Source: Lentinus brumalis (lineage: Eukaryota; Basidiomycota; Agaricomycetes; Polyporales; Polyporaceae). Taken from it: DNA of 64,000 bases. Below the pieces are notes generated by a model. The model saw only the letters and a list, made by a program, of their open reading frames with translations, was not told the DNA's origin and ran no database searches. Positions 11,762 through 21,323 of this stretch are shown in pieces. Position numbers and translations under genes: made by a program. The stretch is taken from positions 1 to 64,000 of the forward strand of contig MARA01000040.1 in assembly GCA_001792895.1 (NCBI GenBank), in the 5' to 3' direction. Every line of letters begins with the position of its first letter. Position 1 is the stretch's first letter.

Positions 11762-13155
11762 TCACCGCCGACGCTTGCCCAGCAGACTCGGCGGCGCACA
11801 CAGCTCGCCCCGCTCCAGGACGGTGTGCTCAGTCGTGTCCCACTCGACGCCCAAGTCCTCCGCCAGCTCCGTCGCCTGCTGTGGCGTCAGCGCATCCGTC
11901 GCCAATCCCCAGAACCTAGCACCCGCATCAGCACCCCGTCCACTTCACCCGGAGCCCGACGTACGTGTTAAAGATCTTCCGCCGTCGCGTCCACTCGCCC
12001 CGCCACCGCACCCACTCCGCGTCCAGCTGCGCACTCTCCTCCGCAGAGATCAGCGGCGTCCCCGCTCGCAGCGGCTCCAGGTGCGCTCGTGCTTCCTTGA
12101 TCTGCATGCACGTCCAGTGCGGACAACCGCCAGACGGTCAGCCTGTGATCGACAAGGGCTAGGCACGTCGCGTGCGGATGCATGTATGTACGCGGTGCGT
12201 ACGCGGCGTGCCTACGGCCAGGGACATGTGTGTGAAGGAACGCACCGCGTTAGCGACCTTCTCAATCGCTGCCGTGAGCTCCTCCTCCGTCGGCGTGCTC
12301 TTCAGTTTAGCCACCTCTACAAAGTCGACAACACCGTCAGCGTCGCCGCCCTGCGAGCCTCGTGTATGCACTCACCTCCCGCAAGCGACCTAGCTTCTGC
12401 GCTGAGCGTCTTGTTCTCCTCGTCGGCTTTCTTGTGCTCCGCTTCGAGCCCTGCGAGCTTCTCTGCGGGCATATCTTCGAGGTTCGCCTGGTTCGCCACG
12501 AAGAACGTCGTCTTCCCTGCATTCGAGCAAGCATCAGTACTCGCACGTCCCAGTGCTACACATTCTCAGCCGCCATCTGTCCTTGTACCGTCGCCGACAC
12601 CCCATCGCACCAGCGACGGACAGAGGTGACTATATGCGCCGGCATGTGTTCGAACTTCGCCTTCGCTGCATCCCAGAAGCACAGTCGCAGCCTTGCGACT
12701 CGGTCGCACACAACCCAGCCACGGGCAGGCGGACGCCCGGGCGTCGTCGCCGTCGCCCATACCACGACGCCCGAACGACACCCGAAGGTGAGTATATGCG
12801 TATATGCGCACCACACGTCTTCTGCACGAGCTCCCCGCGCTCCGCAAGCCCAACCAGGATCTTCTGCGCCGCCGTCTTCGGCACCGCGCCCTTGAGGTTC
12901 GCAGACACGTCCACCGCGCCAAACGGGCGGTTCATCTGCGCGCAGTCACTGTCAGTCCCAAGCCCGCACTATCCCCACAGCGGACACTCACGCGCTTCAT
13001 ATACTCGAGCACCTTCTCCTCCGCTACAACATCGACATCGAGTGAGTATGAGTTTATGCGCCCAAGGACTCGAGACTCGGAGGGAGTCACGACGCACCGT
13101 CCTTGCCCTTGAGCACCGCAACCTTCGCTTCTGCCGCCTTCGCCTTTGTAGCCAT
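11762..13155 (-). CDS. HOP2: Homologous-pairing protein 2 (HOP2/TBPIP)
   Basis: HOP2 with MND1 stimulates Dmc1/Rad51 strand invasion during meiosis in the nucleus. Seven exons: 13155-13098, 13023-12992, 12935-12812, 12516-12376, 12316-12246, 12101-11965, 11915-11762; total 717 nt, 238 residues, in frame throughout. The N-terminal winged helix is clear (EEKVLEYMKRMNRPFGAVDV, then ANLKGAVPKTAAQKIL and ERGELVQKTCGKTTFFV at about 20-90). A coiled coil follows (LAGLEAEHKKADEENKTLSA, about 105-150). The C-terminal helical part has RRRKIFNTFWGLATDALT and EDLGVEWD, as in fungal HOP2. It ends in the basic tail LLGKRRR. Intron 3 (12811-12517) is 295 nt, longer than the 49-144 nt of the others. No MND1 partner is in the window. 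Confidence 0.93.
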
Positions 13156-13469
13156 TGTGTGAGCAGTAGAGGACAGAGCGAGTTGTCTGAAGCAGCGCAG
13201 ACGGGGAGGTGGAAGAGAGACAAGGAGACGGGTCCTTCTCGGGGTCGCGTCGCGCGCGTCTTATTGGACGCGTCCCGTCACGTGTTCGTATCACGCGGGC
13301 GCTACGTACTTGTAGTTGCACGACTCGAACTTGTGCTCGCGGACCGCAGCTCTTCGTATGTCTTCGTTCCCCCGCGGTCGACGAAGAGTGCACGTAAGAA
13401 CCTCGGAGAAGCTGGTGAGTATCTCTCCTGTCTACCTTCATGCGCGAGACTGACTGACTTCCATTCAAG

Positions 13470-14020
13470 CTCATCGAGGCTATCCAAGTCGTCTTCGACG
13501 CGGTGCGCGTTCACGTCCGCACTGGCATGCGCTTCGGCGCGGACGGGGACATGGCACGAACCTCCTGACTGTTCTCCCTCCTTCTTCATACTGGTCGTGT
13601 CGCGAAGATTGCCTGCCACCTCCAGCCGCTCTCCGCAAAGTCCCCAAGTGCGCCGGCCGCTTGCGCCGTGACCCTCGGACTAGTACAGCGCACTCCGTCG
13701 CACTCAGCGGCAAGTACCTCCCGACCCTCGACTTCAAGCTTGCCGCTGCGGCGCGTCTCCTCGCGGCAGACCGTTACCCCCAACTTGTCGGCGGAGGTCT
13801 GCCAAGTTGTCGGCTCGAGCGCACAGGGCACCGTCGCGCTCGCTCTGTAAACCCCAACGACCGGTTCCAAGCCTTGAAGATTATCTACAAGAAGTCTCTC
13901 AACCAGCAGCAGCTTACATTCGCGTTCCATGAGCAGGCGATCTTGAAGAAGCTCGAGGGCTGCCCAAGGCTCCGACTGGAAGACGCTCGCTCAGCAGCGC
14001 AAGCACTCGGCTCCGCTTAG
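13470..14020 (+). pseudogene. Decayed protein-kinase N-lobe fragment
   Basis: Three coding-like pieces lie in order on the plus strand. At 13470-13560 is LIEAIQVVFDAVRVHVRTGM. At about 13790-13846 is a glycine-loop-like VVGSSAQGTVALA. At 13848-13965 is VNPNDRFQALKIIYKKSL followed by FAFHEQAILKKLEGCP. The last resembles the ALK-I/V lysine strand and the helix-C glutamate (HEQAILKKL) of Ser/Thr kinases. The glycine loop and lysine strand are in different frames (break near 13851) and no catalytic loop (HRD) or DFG follows, so I read it as a relic. A multi-intron gene with a base error is the alternative for the first half. Confidence 0.4.
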
Positions 14021-14867
14021 GCCTACGCCCGGACTGGCTCCAGTCAGTACTATAAGATCTGTGTCCTTCTCCGCTTTGCTGATCGACGCGCTCAATGCGA
14101 CGAGGACAGCTTGGCGTCGTTCGGCACTCCGTACGGGCCAGGTGAGGCCCCATACTCTTGGTGCAACTATGTCTTACCCAGCCTCCTCATCGAGGTTCCT
14201 ACGAGCGTGCTGCTCGCAAGACAACGGCCACTCCCACTGCGCCGTCGCCCAAGATCTGCGAGGTCCCAGCTGCTCTGTCGGCTATGCTCACAACTCCTGC
14301 TTCTTCGCTCTCCTTAGCCTTCAAATTCCTCGCGCGCACCATGTCTCGCCTTCCTTGTCCCCGCTCCTGCCCGGCCGTACTCTAGCGCTCCTACCCTCTG
14401 CGTAGCTGCGGCATCGGGACCGTCCTCGTCTCGCCCAATCTTGACGAAAAATACACTGTCGACCATACCTCCGCGGACAGCGAGCCGGCGTTCTTGTAGG
14501 TCGACCTAGCACGATAGTGACTCTCCCACCCCGCGTTATGACTTCCGCGTCACTCACTCTACATGATGCACCCTGGCTGCCCGGCAGACGAAGGACCATG
14601 TCACTTTTCGGCACACCCTCGTGGCCTCCCGAAATGCAGCGAGAGCTGTGGTCGGCAACCAAGGGTACATATATATGTCATGAACAGCGTAAGTAGCAAG
14701 TCCGACATCACCCTAGCACCAAGGAGTACCCGGAGTCCGTGCAAGCGAAGGTACGAGACACCAACGTGTTAGCAAAGCACAGAACACCGACGACTTAGCA
14801 GGACCGAAAGCAACCGGAGTTCCACGTCCAAGAGAACTCCTTCAGCTCCGCCATCGTCACCCACGAC
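14021..14867. other. Intergenic, no gene seen
   Basis: No C-lobe of the kinase fragment or any other domain was recognised here. Open frames are short. Confidence 0.45.
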
Positions 14868-15799
14868 CTAATTCCTCTCACAGCACGCCGCGACGCCCTC
14901 ACAGCAGCACTCCGCTCCCGCACACGGATCGCACCTCCACAGCGTCGTCACCACCATACACACCCCCATCGGCACCAGCGGCGCACCCAGCCCCCACGCA
15001 CCCACCGCCAGCGCATGCCGCACCCCGAACTCAAACCCCTCCCCCTCTCCCTCCCCCACCGCGTGCTGCAGCCCCGGCACAACCGCCATCCCCACCGCCA
15101 TCGCAAACACCCCCGCCAGCGCCGCAACTCCCAGCGCACCCCACAGCTCCTCCGGCTCATCCGTCCGCGGCTCGAGTTCGACCCGACCTCCGGAACTGGT
15201 CCTGATACTGGTCCCGAGTCCGCAGCCGCCCGCTCCCCCACAGTCATCCGCGCCCTCCGCACCGCAAGCCCCACGAACGCCCCCACCCCAATCACACACC
15301 CCAGCACGCCCGCGCCCACCGCACACGCCCCCGCCTCCGCGCCCCCGCCCCGCGCCAGCATCGCCGCGTACGGCTCGCGCGCCCCCATCCCCAGGAACGC
15401 GAGGTTCCCCACGACCGCCAAGAGCGTGCCCGTGCCGAGCGTGACGGCCGAGCTGAGGATGACGAGCAGCAGGCACATGCGCAGGTACCACAGCGTGCTC
15501 GCGAGTGCGCGGTACCACGAGAACGAGACGTGCGCAGCGGGGACCTCCACTTGGAATTGGAAGCTCTCGAGGTCGGCTGGTCGCGGCTTGGGCGCGTCGT
15601 CGTCCCCGGCGAGCGTCCCGTCTTCGGACACGGCGTCATACGCGTCGGCGGCGGCGGCGGGGAGGAGGGCGTACCGGCCCGCGGAGACGTCGTGCGGGTA
15701 CACGGGGAGCGGCGCGGCATGGCGAGCGTCCGACGCTAGGACCGGCATGGGCAGGAGGCCCTCCCGCGACTCGGAGGCAGACCGCTTGAGGTAAGACAT
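14868..15799 (-). CDS. TM-A: four-helix membrane protein of the array, apparent frameshift
   Basis: Start 15799 is preferred to an upstream Met at 15877 because a TATAAA box sits at 15892-15897. The N-terminal 100 residues are polar (RYALLP, DLESFQ, VEVPA motifs shared with TM-B). Helices follow at about 105-135 (YLRMCLLLVILSSAVTLGTG), 155-180, 220-247 and 265-290. The third helix carries FAMAVGMAVVPGL, the array signature. The tail is cysteine-rich (CDPCAGAECCCEG). The first two helices are in one frame and the last two in another; a one-base change between about 15175 and 15245 joins them and gives a protein collinear with TM-B. No known family is recognised; probably an integral membrane protein. 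Confidence 0.7.
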
Positions 15800-15891
15800 C
15801 GTGGTATGAAACTGATAAGTGATGGTCGCAGGTTCAAGGTCGAAGTAGGAGCGGGGAGCGGGGTGCAGACCTCGCACGAGTGGACGCGTCG

Positions 15892-15897
15892 TTTATA
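15892..15897 (-). promoter_or_regulatory. TATA box of TM-A
   Basis: TATAAA on the minus strand, about 95 bp before the TM-A start. Confidence 0.55.
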
Positions 15898-16470
15898 CGT
15901 GCGCATGCAACTCCGCGCATAGCCCCGGCAAGAGGGACCTCGACAGGCCTAGGACAAAAACACAAAAAGGCATGAGCGCGCATACTAGCAGAAGACCATA
16001 GCGGTACCGGGTATTGCGATGCAGGACAAGGACAATGCAACTCGAGCTTCCAGAACTCGCAGTCGCTAGGGAGGTCCACCACGAGGCGATGTGGTCGCGG
16101 CGTCAGCTCAGTTGTCTCCTACGACGATACTAGACTACGACCGAACGAGACGATTCAGCGTGCGAGACCTCCGGCTTCGCCAATGAGAGGATACTGCGAG
16201 GCCCATACTAATTGTCATTGAGAAGGCCCTCGGAGGACCCAGCGCACACTTGGACAAACCAAGCCTTCTGACGGTCGACTGAATGACATTGTTATGTAGT
16301 ATACAACGCGTATGATCTACGACCCTGCGGTGACTGTATGCCACGCGGCCAATTGTCTCGTCGCTAATAGTCCCGAACGTTCCTCCCAACAATCGCAGCA
16401 GTGCGAGTAGGCCAGGATAATCGCACCGCCTCACAGGAGAGTCGGACGAAGGAGGCAAGAGGAGCGGCGG

Positions 16471-16550
16471 GAGGCAGAGCGGCGTGCGAGCAACGCTATC
16501 GTGGCGGTGGCGAGAACCCGTCCCTGGAAAGGCAAGTCTTGTCGTTCTGC
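16471..16550. repeat. Array upstream repeat, copy 1
   Basis: Shares gaggcagagc, gtgcgagcaacg, tcgtggcggtggcgagaa and ggaaaggcaagtc with copies at 18481 and 20426. In this copy the left arm of the hairpin (gccgccacgagg) is missing. It lies about 670 bp upstream of the TM-A start. Confidence 0.7.
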
Positions 16551-17018
16551 CCTCGTTCTGTCTAGCATCTGCACGAGCACTTTATCTGATGCTTGCGTCT
16601 TACCATAGGATGATAGAGCGTGTACGGTGTCGCGAGCTCTGAGTACGACAGTCCGGTCCGGATGCGTGCATAGGCTCGAGCCCGCCCGATGGACCAGTAA
16701 GTAGCTGCCACTCGAACACGAAGCCGCATGCGCGCTGCTCAGCCTCAGCATGTTGGATGTTTGAGCTTGCAGGTGCTCTGAGCCGTTGCGTATACAGTTG
16801 GCCTTGTGCATGCGACGCGGCAACACCATGACGGTGTGCATTCACTGCGTTGATTTCTCCCATTACGGGCTATTCGCTGACGTCGTAAAGCTCAAAGTAT
16901 GTTCATACATTCATCACAAAGGACATGACTGGTCCGTCGAGATCAGCATCAACACGATATGCAAGACCCCGGAGCACGTAAAGTGATCGAAGGAAATCTC
17001 CCCCACACCCCACAAGCC

Positions 17019-17807
17019 CTATCTGCGGCAGCACCCCTCACAGAAGCACTCCGCCCCCGCACACGGATCGCACATCCACAGCGTGGACGCGAACATACAC
17101 ACCCCCATCGGCGCGAGCGGCGCACCCAATCCCCAAAAACCCACCGCCACCGCCTGTCGCACCCCGAACCCCTCCACCGCCAGCCCAGGGACGACAGCGA
17201 CCCCCACAGCGAGCGCGAACACGCCCGCCAGCGCCGCCACGGGCAGCGCCCACAGCAACTCCGAGTCCAGCTCGGGCTCGTCGTCGTATGACCTCGCAGG
17301 AGAACTCAGGACGAGGTGCACGAACGCCAGCAGCCCGGTACTGCACCCCAGCACGCACGCGCCCACCGCGCACGCCTGCCACTCGCGCCACCCCGCGGCG
17401 ATCATGGAGGTGTACGGCTCGCACCACGCGAGCCCGGCGAGGTTCCCGATGAGGACGAGGACTTCGCCCGCGACGAGCGTGGCTGCGGTGCAGAGGATGA
17501 CGAGCACGAGGAGCATGCGGGTGTGCCAGACCGCGTTGCTGATGGCGCTTGACAGCGAGCGCGACGGAGGTGTGGCGGGGACTTCGACTTGTAGGCTCTC
17601 GAGGTCTCCGGTGTGGGCGACTCGGGAGGGAGAAGGCTGGGGTTGGGACTGGGGCTTGGATGGGTCTTGGTGTTCGGCGAGCGTCGCGGTATCCGAGCCG
17701 GAGTCGGACGCGGCGTCGCTTGTCGGGAGGACGGCGTACTGTCCGCCCGCGTCCTGGAGGGAGACGGGGAGGATCGCGGGGCGAGGCTGCGGCGGTTGCC
17801 AAGGCAT
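17019..17807 (-). CDS. TM-B: four-helix membrane protein of the array
   Basis: A single open frame of 262 residues, the best intact reference for TM-A. The first 90 residues are polar with QYAVLP, a stretch rich in Gln/Pro/Ser, DLESLQ and VEVPATPP. Helices lie at about 95-122 (MLLVLVILCTAATLVAGEVL), 135-158 (ACAVGACVLGCSTGLLAFVH), 172-198 and 210-238. The third helix contains ALAVGVAVVPGL. The short loop after helix 1 has CEPYTSM, like EPYAAM in TM-A. The C-terminus is cysteine-rich (MCDPCAGAECFCEGCC), which could be palmitoylated or bind metal; that is inference. No enzyme motif is visible. Confidence 0.8.
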   Translation of the reverse strand: MPWQPPQPRPAILPVSLQDAGGQYAVLPTSDAASDSGSDTATLAEHQDPSKPQSQPQPSPSRVAHTGDLESLQVEVPATPPSRSLSSAISNAVWHTRMLLVLVILCTAATLVAGEVLVLIGNLAGLAWCEPYTSMIAAGWREWQACAVGACVLGCSTGLLAFVHLVLSSPARSYDDEPELDSELLWALPVAALAGVFALAVGVAVVPGLAVEGFGVRQAVAVGFWGLGAPLAPMGVCMFASTLWMCDPCAGAECFCEGCCRR

Positions 17808-18480
17808 AGGGTTGAGGAAGGACTTCTTGCGACAGAGGTGAAGCGAATATGGTACGCAGGACGCTCGTTCGAGTACGTCTGTCGACTGATAGGGTCGGAG
17901 TAGATGCGGAGTGCGGTGGGATTTACGACGTCGGACGAACCGATGTGACCCTTATATGCAGTCGAGTACACTGGCACGAGCTGCAGCCTAGGCCCAGGAC
18001 AAAAGGACACGGGCGCTGAGCGCTCAGTCTATAGTTGCTGGCGGTATTCCGATGCAGGACCAGGAGAGGCGGGCGGGTTTGTGGTCACCAGGGAGAACAA
18101 GCGATACAACGCGATGCAGTCGGACCGTTGGTTTCTAGTTGTCTTGCGACGGTCGAACAGTACTTGCTTACTGGTCTGCGACAGGAGTTTGTGCGACCGC
18201 GGAGATACGTCTGAAGGCAGTACGATGGTGTCGTACGCTTGTGAGAGACCTGGGCATACTTATGTCAGCTCATGAACCAGCAGCTGACACTGAGCAACAC
18301 ATGCCTACCTGTAGGATTTAGTCCGTCGCGACGAGCGAACGCCACGTCGCCCTCGGAGCCCGAGCGTCCCGGGAAGTTCATCCCGTGCGTCGGTGAGGAT
18401 CGCACCAGCAAGATGTCAGCAAGTCGTGAGTACGTCCCGGCAGATAAGACAAAGCAGACTGGGACAAGAGCAGGATGGAA

Positions 18481-18570
18481 GAGGCAGAGCAGCGTGCGAG
18501 CAACGCCGCCACGAGGCTACCGTGGCGGTGGCGAGAAGCACGGCCCGGAAAGGCAAGTCAAGTCGTTCCA
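18481..18570. repeat. Array upstream repeat, copy 2, with hairpin
   Basis: Full copy. It contains an inverted repeat cgccacg / cgtggcg around aggctac (18503-18530 region). It lies about 674 bp upstream of the TM-B start, the same distance as copy 1 from TM-A. Confidence 0.75.
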
Positions 18571-18812
18571 CGGTCCTCGTACTTATCTACCTCTGATCAG
18601 CTTGGCTGCGTACTTTCCGGCATTAGAGCACAGCCTCTTGGGAGGCTCAGCTATTCTCTCGGAAAGTGAGCGAGGACTACAGTCGCTCGCAATGTTTGAG
18701 ACCGTGGTTCTATTCAGACAACGAGAGCTAGATGAATGTCAAAGATGTCATCTCAAATGGTGAGTTATATCGTATAAACGTATCTTGCTCATTCGGTGAT
18801 GAACTTAAGATT

Positions 18813-18850
18813 CTGTCGTGGCAGTGGCGAGAAGCAGCGCCCGGTCGTTT
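18813..18850. repeat. Array upstream repeat, partial copy
   Basis: gtcgtggcagtggcgagaag followed by cagcgcccggtcg matches the right half of the repeat with one or two changes. The hairpin left arm is absent. Confidence 0.55.
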
Positions 18851-19061
18851 CTCTTCATACCTCCCAGACAACTGACCGGCCGGTCGCGGCAAAGGTCTAC
18901 ACAACATGCTTAACAAATAGCACCAACGGATTCCGGTACTTGCTCATCATTCGAAACCTAATCGAGGTGCGGCAGATGACACTAGGTTGAAGGCGAACCG
19001 CGTACAAAGTTGATCTCGTAAGAAACCCGGCCTACTACCATCCTCCGCATGTTCCTCTACA

Positions 19062-19790
19062 TCAAGCCGCCCCCAGGCTCTCCGCATCTGACCTGCCTCC
19101 GCACGAACGCCACACACCAACACCCACGCATCCCAGCAGCAGCAGTTCCGGAACGACCGCCAGTACCTCCGCCAACATCGTCACCGTGGCGATCGCAGAG
19201 CCATCCATATCCGGCTCCCGCAGAAGCAGCATGCCTACGGGGAGTGCGAACGCTCCCGCAATCGGCACGAACCACCCTCCTCCGGCCCAGATGTAGTGCA
19301 ATTCGAATGCCTGCGTGAACACTGCGGGGTCCTCGGGCCAGTCGAACCCGCCTCGGGTGCACCGAGTCAGTGTCCAGTATACGCAGAGCACGAGCCCGAG
19401 CACTGCACCGAGAGTCGCGGCGCCCATGAGGGCAGCTTCGAAGAGAGCGTCATCCGAGGTGGGGAAGTCGGGGAAGAGCGAAGCGGCTGCGGCGATGAAG
19501 CCCCACGCGATGCAGCTGCATGCGAAGGTGAGGAACGTCGTGCATAGGATGATGAACATCCAGCAGACGGCTGTCTTCCCGACGCGGACGTAGAGTGAGA
19601 GGGAACGCGGTGGCGGAGAGGTAGCGGTCGCAGACGAAGGGCGTACAACGTCATCTCTATCGGCCGCGGGTAGATCTACAACGGAGTGAGGAGCGTGACT
19701 ATTGAAATCGGGGAGAGGTGGATAGGACTGGCAGCCAGGACCGACGACGGATATGTAGCCACGACCATCGGGACGGCGGGACGGCGACAT
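19062..19790 (-). CDS. TM-C: four-helix membrane protein of the array
   Basis: 242 residues from ATG 19790, chosen because a TATATAAG box lies 80 bp upstream. The N-terminus (about 75 residues) is polar and proline-rich (SYPPLPDF). Helix 1 is CWMFIILCTTFLTFACSCIA. Helix 2 starts after the acidic TSDDALFEAALMG and reads TLGAVLGLVLCVYWTL. An aromatic loop (DWPEDPAVFTQAFELHYIW) is longer than in TM-A/B. Helix 3 is VPIAGAFALPVGMLLL with the array signature, and helix 4 is VPELLLLGCVGVGVW. Tail is short and polar. Unknown function. Confidence 0.78.
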   Translation of the reverse strand: MSPSRRPDGRGYISVVGPGCQSYPPLPDFNSHAPHSVVDLPAADRDDVVRPSSATATSPPPRSLSLYVRVGKTAVCWMFIILCTTFLTFACSCIAWGFIAAAASLFPDFPTSDDALFEAALMGAATLGAVLGLVLCVYWTLTRCTRGGFDWPEDPAVFTQAFELHYIWAGGGWFVPIAGAFALPVGMLLLREPDMDGSAIATVTMLAEVLAVVPELLLLGCVGVGVWRSCGGRSDAESLGAA

Positions 19791-19869
19791 CGTGATAGGA
19801 ACGCTGTGGCGGGAGAGGATAGAAGTGTCGCAAGTGTCGAGCCCGAGGATCCAGAGACATGGACGAGGG

Positions 19870-19877
19870 CTTATATA
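19870..19877 (-). promoter_or_regulatory. TATA box of TM-C
   Basis: TATATAAG on the minus strand, 80 bp upstream of the start. Confidence 0.6.
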
Positions 19878-20425
19878 GTCCGACCACCACCATAGCGCCT
19901 GTGAGGCGAGGGAGGAGATGCGCATGCAGCGAGATTCTGAGGCGAGGAACGGAGCGTGGTAGAAATGCCTGCAACATCCTTCGCAACCAATCACAACTAG
20001 CACAATAAGCAGGTGAGCGCATAGAACAGTATCAATGGTACTCACAAGAGCAGCACGGTTCTGGTACGGCGTCGTACTATTCGACGACTCACACTCATCC
20101 TGCCAGTCACCCTGATGGACGAGTAACTCTTCGGCACGTTGTCTGTTCTGCCGCGCGTGTTCGCATGCTAGGGCATAATGTCGCATAGCAAGAGCACTGC
20201 ACGTAGATCTGAAGTTGAACTTGCGCAGCCTGCTCGAGTATCCGGGCGGCCACTGCCATTAGAAGCTTGCTCGCGATGAGAGCTTAAAAACCCCCCGAGC
20301 TCGAGCTGTCCTCGCATACGTGATCACGAGCTTCTCGAGTGCACACATGGCAAATGTTCGCATTCGAGATGGACGGACCAGTGCGGGAAGCAGTACGACC
20401 GAAGACAGTGGCGGAGGAGGACAAG

Positions 20426-20510
20426 GAGCGTGCCAGCTTACGCCGCCACGAGGCTATCGTGGCGGTGGCGAGAAGAGCGCCCGATGAGGCAAGTCTTGTC
20501 ATTCACAGTT
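20426..20510. repeat. Array upstream repeat, copy 3, with perfect hairpin
   Basis: Carries cgccacga-ggcta-tcgtggcg, a perfect 8-bp stem with a 5-nt loop, followed by gtggcgagaag and gaggcaagtcttgtc. It lies about 636 bp upstream of the TM-C start. Confidence 0.75.
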
Positions 20511-20762
20511 CGAGTTCCCGATACCAGGTTCTCGTGTCGACATATATGTTCTATCTGACGTACGCCCTCGCCTTCAGCACTTTCTGGAGGATACTTGTTC
20601 TGTCCGAGCCATCTACGTTCCTCGTCCTTAGCTCGTCGTCTGCACTGCACTGACGCGCTCGCACAATCTTTGCAACGCCACACTCAGTGTATCGAAGTAA
20701 GTACCTCTAACGGTGGTACAAGTGCCAAACTGAGATCCAAACAATGCACAAATAGGTATCTA

Positions 20763-21323
20763 CTAGCAATCTGCACCGTCGTACAAGTAGCCCAACAAGA
20801 GCATCACCGGCCCACCCAACAGCGCGAGCCCCAACGCCTCGGCTTCCAACGCACGCAGCGCGCTGAACCCGTGCAAGTCCACTCGGTGTGTACTCAGCAG
20901 GACCGCAACACCTAGTGCGGGGACCAGGCTCCCCACATATACTGCGACAACCAGAAATCCCAGCGCCGCCTTCCGCCCAGAACGGACGAGCGGGCTCGAC
21001 GGTGCGAACACCCCGACAGCGGCAGCTCCAAAGACGACTAGCCCGGAGACGATGGCCCAGCCAATGACGAGCGCGTTGGTGAGCTCGCTCGAGTTTTCGT
21101 TCGTCTTCCCGCCGAGGATCGCGACTCCGATCCCGAAGAACGTGAAACTCGCCACGAGGAGGGCAATGATGATGACGACGAGGCGCGTTATGGGTTCCTC
21201 GAGGAACTGTGAGAATCGGCTGGCGTCCCATGGCTGCGTGTACCGAGAGGCGGCGTCGTGTCCGTATGGGTGAGTGGCGCGGGAGTAATAGAGAGGAATG
21301 TGCGACTTCGTGGCGGCGGGCAT
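20763..21323 (-). CDS. TM-D: short four-helix membrane protein of the array
   Basis: 186 residues. The N-terminus is only about 45 residues, rich in His/Tyr (PLYYSRATHPYGHD). Helices: LVVIIIALLVASFTFFGIGV, ALVIGWAIVSGLVVFGAAAV, LGFLVVAVYVGSLVPALGVA and a C-terminal ALGLALLGGPVMLLLGYL. The third helix has VPALGVAVL, a variant of the array signature without the proline at the usual place. A TATATA box lies 78 bp upstream of the start. Unknown function. Confidence 0.75.
   Translation of the reverse strand: MPAATKSHIPLYYSRATHPYGHDAASRYTQPWDASRFSQFLEEPITRLVVIIIALLVASFTFFGIGVAILGGKTNENSSELTNALVIGWAIVSGLVVFGAAAVGVFAPSSPLVRSGRKAALGFLVVAVYVGSLVPALGVAVLLSTHRVDLHGFSALRALEAEALGLALLGGPVMLLLGYLYDGADC

Larger units (their letters stand above)
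15800..17018. other. TM-A upstream region
   Basis: Apart from the TATA box and the hairpin-bearing repeat at 16471-16550, nothing with coding character is seen. Confidence 0.45.
17808..19061. other. TM-B upstream region
   Basis: Holds a possible TATA element (ATATAAG at 17951-17957, about 145 bp upstream of TM-B), repeat copy 2 at 18481-18570 and a partial copy at 18813-18850. No gene was recognised. Confidence 0.45.
19791..20762. other. TM-C upstream region
   Basis: Contains the TATA box and repeat copy 3 (20426-20510). No gene recognised. Confidence 0.45.
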
